DNA from: Neonectria sp. B-13
Taxonomy: Eukaryota > Ascomycota > Sordariomycetes > Hypocreales > Nectriaceae
Assembly (NCBI GenBank): GCA_002682825.1
Contig: NOKP01000042.1
Coordinates: 1-64,000, forward strand
DNA: 64,000 bases
Direction: 5' to 3'
Positions 12,285 through 22,471 of the stretch are shown one piece after another (the stretch's first letter is position 1; the number at the start of each line of letters is the position of its first letter). A model generated the notes under the pieces. That model searched no databases. It was not told the DNA's origin and saw only the letters and a program-made list of their open reading frames with translations. The translations under genes were made by a program, and so were the position numbers.

Positions 12285-13269
12285 CACTGTTGAAACTACT
12301 ATTTGGACTACTATTTCTACTTATCTACAATTATACTAAACAGTTATATGTTTCCTTTGCTTAAGCTTAATAGAGGGATAGATCTTTGGATTTTAAACCT
12401 AATTATTGACTTTTGCCCCCTCCATAGAACTCCCTCTACCAAATCCCTTTATATAGCTTTATAGCTAATATTAGAGATAACTATAGTAGGATTCTCTTGG
12501 TTTCTAATGTATTACTCCTTTAGCTATAGGTTAATTAGAACAATATTATCTATTAACTGTATAATCTATAAGGTATAGATAGGGTTATATAACTTCTTAA
12601 GGAACTCCTTTTCTATAGTAGTAATATTACTATTCCTTTCTAGCTTTAGAACTAACCTTTCTAGAAAGAGCTATTCTATTATAATCTATTAAATAATTAC
12701 TATATTAAGCTTTATTTCTTTTTATAGTAGGATATTATAGCTAAAGACTATTAATTAGACTAACTCTTTAGGTCTAAAGTAGTTAATTATAGGCTAATTT
12801 ATATACTTTAGGTTAGACTTTTAAGCTATAATTTATAGTATAGAAATAAGGCTTAAATATTCTTTTAATTTAATATATAGGTTATATAAGAGCCTATGTA
12901 TATAGCTTAGTAAGGGCTTATTAGGCTATAGTGCAATTTAGATAGTAGTTATCTTATGTAATTAATAGTATAATTATTATATTATTTAGAAGGTTGGATG
13001 GAATATAAAGAGGTAACTTAGAAAGTGTAAAGGCTAGGCTTTTATCTTAAGGGGTTTTAGCCTTTTCTTAGATCTAGCTTTTCTAACTGATTAAAGCAGC
13101 AAAACTTATACCTTAACTTTATAATAGAAACTTTTATCTTTTTAAGTTATTATTATCTTAGGCTTAAGTATTAAGCCTATTATACTATTGTTTTTTCTAT
13201 TTTCTTTTATACTATTTAACCTTTAGTCTTTTTTCTAAATATATACTATTAAGAACTATTATATCTAAA
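12285..13269 (+). mobile_element. sense-oriented nested retroposon copy H
   Basis: It runs CACTGTTGAAAC to ATATCTAAA on the plus strand and is flanked by the perfect 13-bp repeat TAATATAATAATT (12,272-12,284 and 13,270-13,282). It contains a single 16-bp unit. It interrupts copy G, so it is younger than G. Confidence 0.8.
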
Positions 13270-13689
13270 TAATATAATAATTATACTATTAATTATATAA
13301 AATAACTATTTGAATTATACTATAATCTAATAAGCTCTTATTAAACTATATATATAAGCTTTTATATAATCTATATAGTAAATTAAAAGAATATTTAAGT
13401 CTTATTTCTATACTATAAATTATAGCTTAAAAGTCTAACTTAAGATATATAAAATAGCTTATAATTAATTACTTTAAATCTAAGAAGTTAGTCTAATTAG
13501 TAATCTTTAGTTATAATATCCTATTATAAGAGGAAATATAGCTTAATATAGTAATAGCCTAATAGATTATAATAGAATAGTTCTTTCTAAAGAGGCTAGC
13601 TTTAAAGCTAGAAAGAAATAATAATATTATTATTATAAAAAAGAAGTTCCTTAAGAAGCTATATAACTTTATTTATATCTTATAGATTA

Positions 13690-14734
13690 TTTAGATATAA
13701 TAGTTCTTAATAGTATATACTTAGAGAAAGAGCTAAAGATTAAATAGTATAAAAGAAAATAGAAAAAATAATAATATAATAGGCTTAATACTTAAGCCTA
13801 AAGTAATAATAACTTAAGGAAATAAAAGTTTCTATTATAAAGTTAAGGTATAAGTTTTACTACCTTAATTAGCTAGAAAAGCTAGATCTTAGAAAAGCTA
13901 GATCTTAAAAAAGCTAAATCTTAGAAAAGTTAGACCTTAGAAAAGCTAGATCTTAGAAAAGGCTAAAACCCCTTAAGATAAAAGCTTAGCCTATAAGGCT
14001 TTACACTTTCTAGATTACCCTTTTATATTCTATTTAACCTCTTATATAATATAAAGACTATACAACCAATTACATAAGATAACTGCTTCTTGTCTACTAA
14101 CCTTCCGAATCATACTATAGCCCAGTGAGCCCTTGTCAAACTATACCTATAGGCTTTTATATAACCTATATAGCCTATTTTAAGTAGATCTAAGCCTTAT
14201 TTCTAAGCTATAAATTATAGTTTAAAAGTCTAATCTATAAGATATAAAAAAGGTTAAAACTAATTAATGCTCTAAGGCTAAAGAATTAGTCTAATTAATA
14301 GTCTTTAGTTATTATATTCTATTATAAGATAGAATCTAGCCTAATAGAATAATAGCTTAATAGATTATAATAAAATAGGTCTTTCTAAAGGAGCTAGCTT
14401 TAAAGCTAGAAAGAAATAGTAATACTACTAATATAGAGAAGAGGTTTATTAATAGTCTAAAGTATAATAACTATATCTTATAGATTATATAGTTAATAAG
14501 TAATACTATAATAACTAATCTATAATCAAAGGAGTAATACATTAGAAAGCAAGAGAATCCTACTATATAGAGGGATTTAGTAGAAAGAGTTCTATAGAGG
14601 GGGCAAAAGTCAATAATTAGGTTTAAAATCCAAAGATCTATTCCCCTATTAAGCTTAAGTAAAGAAAACATATAACTGTTTAGTATAATTATAGATAAGT
14701 AGAAATAGTAGTCTAAATAGTAGTTTTAATAGTA
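13690..14734 (-). mobile_element. nested retroposon copy I with expanded 16-bp repeat
   Basis: It interrupts copy G. The 13-bp flanks ATCTTATAGATTA (13,677-13,689) and ACCTTATAGATTA (14,735-14,747) differ by one T/C change. Five tandem 16-bp units lie at 13,881-13,960. Positions 14,050-14,130 keep some C and G (for example AACCAATTACATAAG), so the copy is moderately young. Confidence 0.75.
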
Positions 14735-15193
14735 ACCTTATAGATTATATAGTTAATAGATAATATTATTCTAACTAATCTATAACTAAAGGAATAATAC
14801 ATTAAAAACTAAGGGAATCCTATAATTATCTTTAATATTAATTATTAAACTATATAAAGGGATTTAATAGAAAGAGTTCTAGGAAGTCTAATGGTTATTC
14901 CTAGTATTAGTAGACTAATAGTAATAAAGAGAGTAAAAGTCAATAATTAGGTTTAAAATCTAAAGATCTATCCTCTTATTAAGCTTAAGCAAAAGAAATA
15001 TATAATTTAGTATAATTATAGATAAGTAGAAATAGTAGTTTAAATAGTAGTTTTAATACTAATAACTCTAATTATATTTACTATATAGTAAATATTATAT
15101 TTAAATCTCTTATTTAAAAAGAATATATAGTTATCTTTAAAAGTACAAATTAAAGTATTATTATTAGTTATATTATCCTTATAATACTATAAG

Positions 15194-16662
15194 TAGAGTT
15201 GTAAAATTAGTTAGTTTAATACTTTTTCTAGTATACTTTTAACCTCTTATTAAAAATCAGATTCTTACTCTAAAAAAAAGAAACTTTAACTCTATATAGC
15301 TTAGTATATATATACTTAGATTATATAAGCAGTTTATTTTTAAGAGCTTATTTAGATATAATAGTCCTTAGTAATATATACCTAGAGAAAAGGCTAAAGA
15401 TTAAATAGTATAAAAGAAAATAGAAAAAACAATAGTATAATAAGCTTAATACCTAAGCCTAAAGTAATAATACCTTAAGGAGATAAAAGTTTCTACTATA
15501 AAGTTAAGGTATAAGTTTTACTATCCTAATTAGCTAGAAAAGCTAGATCTTAGAAAAGCTAGATCTTAAAAAAGCTAGATCTTAAAAAAGCTAAATCTTA
15601 GAAAAGTTAGACTTTAGAAAAGGCTAAAACCCCTCAGGATAAAAGCTTAGCTAACTTCTATACTTTCTAGACTCTTTATATTCTATTTAACCTTTTAAAT
15701 AATATAATAACTATACTATTAATTATATAAGATAACTACTTCTATCTAAATTATATTATAGCCTAATAAGCTCTTACTAAGTTATATATATAGGCTTTTA
15801 TATAACCTATATATTAAATTAAAAGAATATCTAAGCCTTATTTCTATACTATAAATTATAGCTTAAAAGTCTAGCCTAAAGTATATAAAATAGCCTATAA
15901 TTAACTACTTTAGACCTAAGAAGTTAATCTAATTAATAGTTTTTAGTTATAATATCCTATTATAAGAAGAAATAAAGCTTAATATAGTAATTACCTAATA
16001 GATTATAATAGAATAGCTCTTTCTAGAGAGACTGACTAGCTTTAAAGCTAAAAAGGAATAGTTATATTACTACTATAGAAAAGGAGTTCCTTAAGAAGCT
16101 ATATAACCCTATTTATACCTTATGGATTATATAGTTAATAGGTAATATTATTCTAATCAACCTATAGCTAAAGAAGTAATACATTAGAAACTAAGGGAAT
16201 CCTATGATTATCTCTAATATTAGCTATAAAGCTATATAGAGGGATTTAGTAGAAGGAGTTCTATAGAAGGGGTAAAAGTTAATAATTAGGTTTAAAATTT
16301 AAAGATCTATCCTTTTATTGAGCTTAAGCAAAGGAAATACATAATTTAGTACAATTATAGATAAGCAGAAATAGTAGTCTAAACAGTAGTTTCAATAGTG
16401 TTTTAAGGGCTTATATAAGCAAGAAAGTATACATTAGTCTATCTTTAGTATTATTCTATTGAAAAAGTGTACTAATTGTATACTAATAGTCCCCTTAAGC
16501 TAGTAAAAAATGATTAGGTAATCAGCATTTAAATTTCAGGTACTTAAATAGTGCATTTATACTAGTCTTTAATATTATGATTTTAGAGCTTAAGACTGAT
16601 TTTTAAGAGAGGTTTAAAGTTGTACTAGTAAAAGTTTCCTTTGTACTAATTTCACAACCCTA
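15194..16662. mobile_element. third hAT element, containing nested retroposon copy J
   Basis: It starts TAGAGTTGTAAAATTAGTTAG (CAGGGTTG with C-to-T and G-to-A changes) and ends TTTCACAACCCTA. The perfect 8-bp duplication ACTATAAG lies at 15,186-15,193 and 16,663-16,670. Without the nested retroposon, it is about 0.4 kb, which is MITE-sized. Confidence 0.75.
15351..16400 (-). mobile_element. complete retroposon copy J inside the hAT element
   Basis: The 1,050-bp copy runs TTTAGATATAATAG to TTTCAATAGTG. Its 13-bp flanks TTTTAAGAGCTTA (15,338-15,350) and TTTTAAGGGCTTA (16,401-16,413) differ by one A/G. Five 16-bp units lie at 15,542-15,621. Confidence 0.8.
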
Positions 16663-17561
16663 ACTATAAGGTTATTTATTAGCTTATAACTTTAAATAGC
16701 TATAATTTAAAAATATATACCTAAATATAATATTTATAATAATTAAAGGATAAGAAATTCCTTATAAATATAAAGCCTAGTATAACTTTTAATAAGCTAA
16801 TTAAAGCCTAATTAAAGATTAGTTAAATTAAACTTATTTATTAGTATTTAAATAGAAAGGTAAGTCTTTACTTATCTATTAGCTTATAAATAACATTAAA
16901 ATCCTTATCTATAAAAGTAATAATAATACCTAAAAAGACTATTTATATATTTAAAGTCTATATATTAAACATTAGAGAAAAAGACTCTAAGTCTAAGATA
17001 TTTTCTTCTAATTGCTTATTAAATTATAATAAGCTATTATTAAAAGTATCTTTTAAAATACCCTTAATCTTCTACCTATTAATAAAAGGACTAGCCCTAT
17101 TAAATTTAGTATATTCTAGGCTTATAATTAAGGTTAAAAGAAAGAAAAGCTTACTTATTATAATAGGTTAAAAGGTCTTAAAAAGTATAGGAATTTAAGA
17201 TATTAAAAGATAGGTTATTTTCTATAAGAAAATATAGAATCTTTTTAAGAGCTTTTTCTTTAGAAAAGGATATATTATACTAAGCTTTTTTATTTATAAA
17301 TAAATCAAAAAAGCTTTTATTCTTATTTAAAGTAACTTCTATTAAATAGTTAGTATTTAAATTAATAGATTAGAATAAATAACTTATTTCTTTTCTTAGT
17401 TAATTCTGTCTTTTTATTATAAGCAATTTCTAGATACTTAAATTAATAATATCTTATATAATTAAAAGATTAAAATCCTTTAATCTTTTTAATCTTCTTA
17501 TAATTATACTTAAAAATACTAATTAATATATAAGAAATAGAAAGTAAATAAAGAAGACCTA

Positions 17562-18590
17562 TTTAGATATAATAGTCCTTAGTAGTATATATCTAGAGAA
17601 GAGACTAAAGATTAAATAGTATAAAAGAAAATAGAAAAAATAATAATATAATAGGCTTAATACTTAAGCCTAAAGTAATAATAACTTAAGAAGATAAAAG
17701 TTTCTACTATAAAGTTAAGATATAAGTTTTACTACCTTAATTAGCTAGAAAAGCTAGATTTTAGAAAAGCTAGATCTTAAAAAAGCTAAATCTTAGAAAA
17801 GCTAAACCTTAAAAAAGGCTAAAATCCCTTAGAATAAAAGCTTAGCCTATAAGGCTTTATACTTTTTAGGTTATCTTTTTATATTCTATTTAACCTTCTA
17901 AATAATATAATAACTATACTATTAATTATATAAGATAACTACTTTTATTTAAATTATACTATAGCTTAGTAAGCTCTTATTAAGCTATATATATAGGCTT
18001 TTATATAATCTATATATTAAATTAAAAGAACATTTAAGCCTTATTTCTATACTATAAATTATAACTTAAAAGTCTAGTCTAAGATATGTAAAATAGCCTA
18101 TAATTAATTACTTTAAACCTAAGAAATTAATCTAATTAATAGTCTTTAGCTATAATCTTCTACTATAAGATAGAATTTAGCTTAATATAATAATAGTTTA
18201 ATAGATTATAATAGAATAGCTCTTTTTAAAGAGGCTAGCTCTAAAGCTAGAAAGGAATAATAATATTACTACTATAGAAAAGGAGTTCCTTAAGAAGCTA
18301 TATAATCCTATCTCTACTCTATGGATTATATAGTTAATAGATAATATTATTCTAATTAACCTATAGCTAAAGGAGTAATACATTAGAAACTAAAGGAATC
18401 TAGTTATCTTTAATATTAGCTATAAAGTATAGAGGGATTTAATAGAGGGAGTTTAGAGAGGGTAAAAGTTAATAATTAGGTTTAAAATCCAAAGATCTAT
18501 CCCTCTATTAAGCTTAAGTAAAGGAAATATATAATTCAGTATAATTATAAATAGGTAGAAATAGTAGTTCAAATAGTAGTTTCAATAGTA
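17562..18590 (-). mobile_element. complete retroposon copy K with 12-bp duplication
   Basis: It runs TTTAGATATAATAG to TTTCAATAGTA. The 12-bp flanks AAAGAAGACCTA (17,550-17,561) and AAAGAAGACTTA (18,591-18,602) differ by one C/T. Four 16-bp units lie at 17,753-17,816. Its 61-codon ORF near 18,200-18,380 has a counterpart in copy B at the same place, but it is short and stop-bounded and is treated as non-coding. Confidence 0.75.
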
Positions 18591-18890
18591 AAAGAAGACT
18601 TATATCATATATTCAATGTATATTTCTCTATTATTACCTTCTATATTAGGTAATATAGTCTACTTAACTAAGCTATTTTTAAAGATATAAATTCTAGAAT
18701 CTATATCTTTATTTTAGCTAAATAAAGTAGAAGAAGAGACTATTTTAGAGTCTAATTCATTTTTAGCTAAATTAGAATTATCTAAATTAATAGTGTTTTC
18801 TAATTTAGATAAAATAAACTTTAAAAAAAGATTAGTTTTAATATCTAAAACTAAAGATATAAGATTATAATTACTATTATAGTCTATTAT

Positions 18891-19022
18891 CTCCTTGAGT
18901 TATTATTGCCTTAGGCTTAGGTATTAAGCCTATTATACTATTGTTTTTTCTGTTTTCTTTTATACTATTTAACCTTTAGCCCCTTCTTTAGGTATGTGCT
19001 ACCAAGGACTATTATATCTAAA
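18891..19022 (+). mobile_element. 5'-truncated 132-bp retroposon copy L
   Basis: It starts CTCCTTGAGTTATTATTGCC inside the family consensus and ends ATATCTAAA. The 11-bp repeat TAGTCTATTAT lies at 18,880-18,890 and 19,023-19,033. It has few RIP-like changes, so it is recent. With copy D it fixes the direction of reverse transcription. Confidence 0.75.
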
Positions 19023-19186
19023 TAGTCTATTATAAAAGAATAAATAGCTAAATAGATAGTTTAAATAGCTTAAAAGATAGCTTAATAGATAGCTTAATAG
19101 ATAATACCTTATTTAATATTAAATTAAAAAGATAAAAAATAAATATCTTAAGATAGATTTAAGACTTTTTATAGTTAATACTAAAA

Positions 19187-19372
19187 TTCTATAGCTTTCT
19201 ATTACTTTCTAATTAATAATACTTATCTTAGTATTAATAATATTATAATTCTATAGCTTTCTATTATCTTCTAATTAATAATATCTATTTTAGTATTAGT
19301 AATATTAATATTCTATAGCTTTTTATTACTTTATAATTAATAATACTTATCTTAGTATTATTAATAATATAC
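19187..19372. repeat. 62-bp minisatellite, three units
   Basis: Units begin TTCTATAGCTTT at 19,187, 19,249 and 19,311, and each contains TAATTAATAATA and CTTAGTATTA segments. The sequence is AT-only or nearly so, with no link to a gene. Confidence 0.7.
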
Positions 19373-19935
19373 ATTATATAATATTATTAAACCTTTAGTT
19401 ATTAAACTATTAACTAATTACTAACTAATTTATTTTAATAATTACTAACTAATTATTAAAACTTTTAATAATTAATTAGTAATTACTAAACTTAAATTAG
19501 CTAATAAAAGGTCTTACTATTACTAAAAGCTTTAGTAGTTAGTTAATAATTAGTAAGTAATTTTAGTTAATTATTAATTATTAATTATATAGTACTAACT
19601 AATTTTATAACCTTAATAATAGGTAATAGTAGAATATATTATAATTGTATTATACTATATTATAATATATTAAGAAAGAGAAAAGAAACCTAGTTAGATG
19701 TATTAGCTTAATAAGAGATAGTTATTTATATATATTATAGTTTAAAATAAGCTTTTCATAAATTAAATATTAAGGTTAGAAAAAGAAACTTAGATAAATT
19801 ATAAAATAAGCTTAAGATATAATATTAATATAAATTATATTACTAGGAAAGCTTATTATATTTAAGTTATTAGGATTAATAGTACTAAGTATAATATCTT
19901 ACTATATTAACTATTATATATTATCTATTATTATT

Positions 19936-20118
19936 ACAGTGCCAGCTTTTAGTACTTCAGTCACATAGCCCATATATTACAGCTATATCTCCATACTCAA
20001 ACGCTTGCCTCTCTTTAGAATTGAAGGGTAAGCTTTAGCTTATATATTAATAAGAATACTACTTTTGCTTTTAATCTATTAACCTTACCTAACTATGTAT
20101 CCTAGAGGTACTCCTATA
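19936..20118 (-). repeat. right arm of the 183-bp inverted repeat, well preserved
   Basis: It is the reverse complement of 283-467. This arm keeps C and G (for example GCCAGC, CAAACGCTTGCC), so it is close to the unmutated sequence. It ends at ACAGTGCC. I do not recognise the parent element. Confidence 0.7.
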
Positions 20119-20126
20119 ATAATTGT

Positions 20127-20252
20127 ATTATTTTAATCTATTAAATAATATTAATAAAGGCTAAAATTACTATAAGTATTATTTATTATATTATTTTAAT
20201 CTATTAAATAATATTAACTAAGGCTAAAATTACTATAAATATTATTTAGAAT
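20127..20252. repeat. 63-bp tandem duplication
   Basis: Two units begin ATTATTTTAATCTA at 20,127 and 20,190, each ending in GGCTAAAATTACTATAA plus TATTATTTA. They differ at only a few positions. Confidence 0.7.
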
Positions 20253-20547
20253 TATTATATTTAAAACATTATTTTATTTATATCTTTTTTTATTATTAAA
20301 TTTTAATTAAAATATATTAAATATTTTAATATTAAAACTTAATATTATTAATAAGTTTTACTATTAATAAGTTTTTAATATTATATAAAGATATAAAGCT
20401 AGCTAAAAGCTAAGTATTTAGTGCTTTCTTATAACTAATTATATAATGCGATTTAAGTAATACTAGCTTACTTGAATTAATTAATCTTTTAGCTTAATAG
20501 CTGATTAATCTATTAAAGGTTGAATATATTACTCCAACTCTTACATA

Positions 20548-21085
20548 TTGCAATTATACATTGAAGACTTTACCTTACTTATTCAGGCGCAGGTAGAGTT
20601 ATCACCTCTGTTTAGAAATGCAAACAAAATTTTCTTTGCATCTAGATCGCGGACTGCTGAGATTATGGTGAGAGGATACTACAAGAACTATGTTGACGAC
20701 ACAAGCAGAGCCGTCTATGCATGGCAGCATGTGTAGAGATCATTGACTGTTTTACCTCACTTGAAGAGTTTCTTGACCTTGATGCAGGAATATCTTTGAC
20801 TCTATGTCAATGCGTTCGCCTTCTAGGCCGTTCTCTACAGGGGTTCAGCCAGGTGCCTCCAGCGCGAGCTCTGATGAGAATGGTAACTCTCGAAGGCCGT
20901 TGTTTGTTCCCGACTCGACAATGGCAAGCCGTGATGCGCAGTATATTTACGAGGCTGTGAATGCTGCTGCAACACTACTGACAATTGTCGTTGACGACAT
21001 CGATCCAGAAAGACACTTGAGGTATGTGTGTGCCAGCACGATTCTACCTGTGAGCAGCCTTGGGCGTGATATTGATGCCTAGGTC
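20548..21085 (+). pseudogene. unidentified gene remnant, possibly the 3' part of a fungal transcription factor
   Basis: G+C and codon structure become normal here. Frame fragments reading SRSRTAEIMVRGYYKNYV (about 20,640-20,690) and AVNAAATLLTIVVDD (about 20,955-21,000) look like real protein, but they lie in different frames with no plausible intron between them. No complete start is present. The second fragment faintly resembles the C-terminal helices of Zn2Cys6 regulators. I cannot name the gene with confidence; it is interpreted as a degraded or truncated gene at the edge of the AT-rich block. Confidence 0.35.
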
Positions 21086-22471
21086 CTGCTTACCAGTTGC
21101 AGATGCGAAATCCATTCTTCAGTCTTCCTGTATAAGGCTCACGCGTCTGGTAGAGTTGGTGTCAATGCTGGCCTTCGCGTATCATGTAGCCATTTCACTC
21201 TGATCGGTGCCACCCAAATCCCAACTGCATCGTTCGTTCCTGGACAACCTTCAATCATCGGCTAACCCCTACTAACATGAGTTGCGACATGTTCGGTTGG
21301 GCTCGGACAGCAATCCTGCCGAGTCGCGGTAACTGAGTGGTCCAATACGAAGGAACAATCTATGGAACCATTGAAGGGGAACGAACTTATTGGTCACTTC
21401 CGTATTAGACTCAAACTTTAAACCCCACGGGTGGCATGAGGCTGGACGTTTATATGATGGCATTGGGCACAAATACCATGATCCTTGCAAGCAGAAGATA
21501 AGTGTCAGCATGTCTTGAAGTGGTGGGTACAGCCAATCTAGCATCCCGTAGTCTGCAGGCCCGTTCAATCCATCCCCGCGGCCCCGCCCCGCCAACCCGA
21601 TTAATCCGGGGCCCTCGAAGCGGGAGAATGAGAGGCAAGAAGAAGGTGCTTCAACTACTGCTGGATGCTATAGACTTAGTGAGAACTAACCCGTTATCTG
21701 TCTAGTATCACCCATCTTGTCATCCTTGGGAATGCTGTCATACACGTGAACGAAACAGATGATCAATATTGGCCGAGACCGTCGCATGAGAAGTTTATTT
21801 TATTTTATAGCGAACCCCCCGTCCTCCTACACAAACCAGCACGATGATTTTCAGGCCAATACTCCCATGTCATCATGAACCTTGTGCTATCTTAATGTGA
21901 CAGTGGAGCTCCTTCAGGGTCTGGTCGACGGGTTGGCCGACTACTACTACGTATGCACGATGCACCGCGGACACAGGGAGAGAGTCAGTCAAACTCGTTA
22001 GTAAAAAAAGGCCGCCGGCTATCTGCTGATCGGCAAGAGCGATCGATGTGCCGTTTGTGTGCGGGGATGCCCGTGCGTATCTCGAAAAGTATGACTAAGG
22101 GTGCCGGCGGCGATTAAGTGGCCATCTTATCACAATCTTATCTCATGGAAAGCCTGTGGCCGGGATGTTGAAACAAGGGTTTTGTTTTTTGTCGGGCGCT
22201 GATTTAGCGACCGCAGTGTACTTCGTTTATTATCCCTCTCTCTTACTAGTTCAAACTTTTGGTGGCTTATCTTAACGAATGGGTTGAATGTCCCATCATG
22301 CATATGTACGATGCCTGCGGCGTCCAAACAGGGATCAACTCGGCGAGACCTCGGGAACCATAGCAGTCAAGGCTTCATAGAATTTGTATAAGTGTCGCGA
22401 CACCACACCTCGAAGGGGAGGAGAGCCTGACCGCACGAACCTCAATATTGCCCTGGATCTACAATACCATC
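21086..22471. other. intergenic, no gene recognised
   Basis: Only short overlapping frames on both strands, none with protein-like composition. The right part should hold the promoter of the MFS gene at 22,472. Confidence 0.6.

Larger units (their letters stand above)
11963..15061 (-). mobile_element. retroposon copy G, host of two nested copies (H and I)
   Basis: The outer copy begins TTTAGATATAATAG and ends TTTTAATACT. The 13-bp repeats ATAACCCTAATTA (11,950-11,962) and ATAACTCTAATTA (15,062-15,074) differ by one C/T. It is split at 12,284 by sense copy H and at 13,689 by antisense copy I. Removing both, with one duplication each, restores a normal-length element. It has two 16-bp units at 12,154-12,185. 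Confidence 0.75.
1..20450. other. AT-rich, RIP-like repeat block (heterochromatic/subtelomeric type)
   Basis: The whole block is extremely AT-rich and TpA-rich, with stop codons in all six frames and no intact gene. Copies of the same repeat differ mainly by C-to-T and G-to-A changes, which is the known outcome of RIP in Pezizomycotina. G+C rises abruptly at about 20.45-20.55 kb. The stretches at about 500-2,460, 3,540-3,900, 16,670-17,550 and 18,600-18,880 hold TpA-rich sequence that I cannot assign to an element. Positions 1-25 are a run of 25 A; this may be a contig-end artefact. No telomere repeat is seen. Confidence 0.9.

Noticed and set aside
13881..13960. Regular 16-bp repeats resembling a CRISPR array
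   Set aside because: Units are directly adjacent with no spacers and recur inside each retroposon copy; the genome is eukaryotic.
18198..18383. Conserved 61-codon ORF shared with 3,092-3,277
   Set aside because: It is the same stretch of the repeat element in two copies; it is bounded by stops, lacks a known motif and is absent from most other copies.
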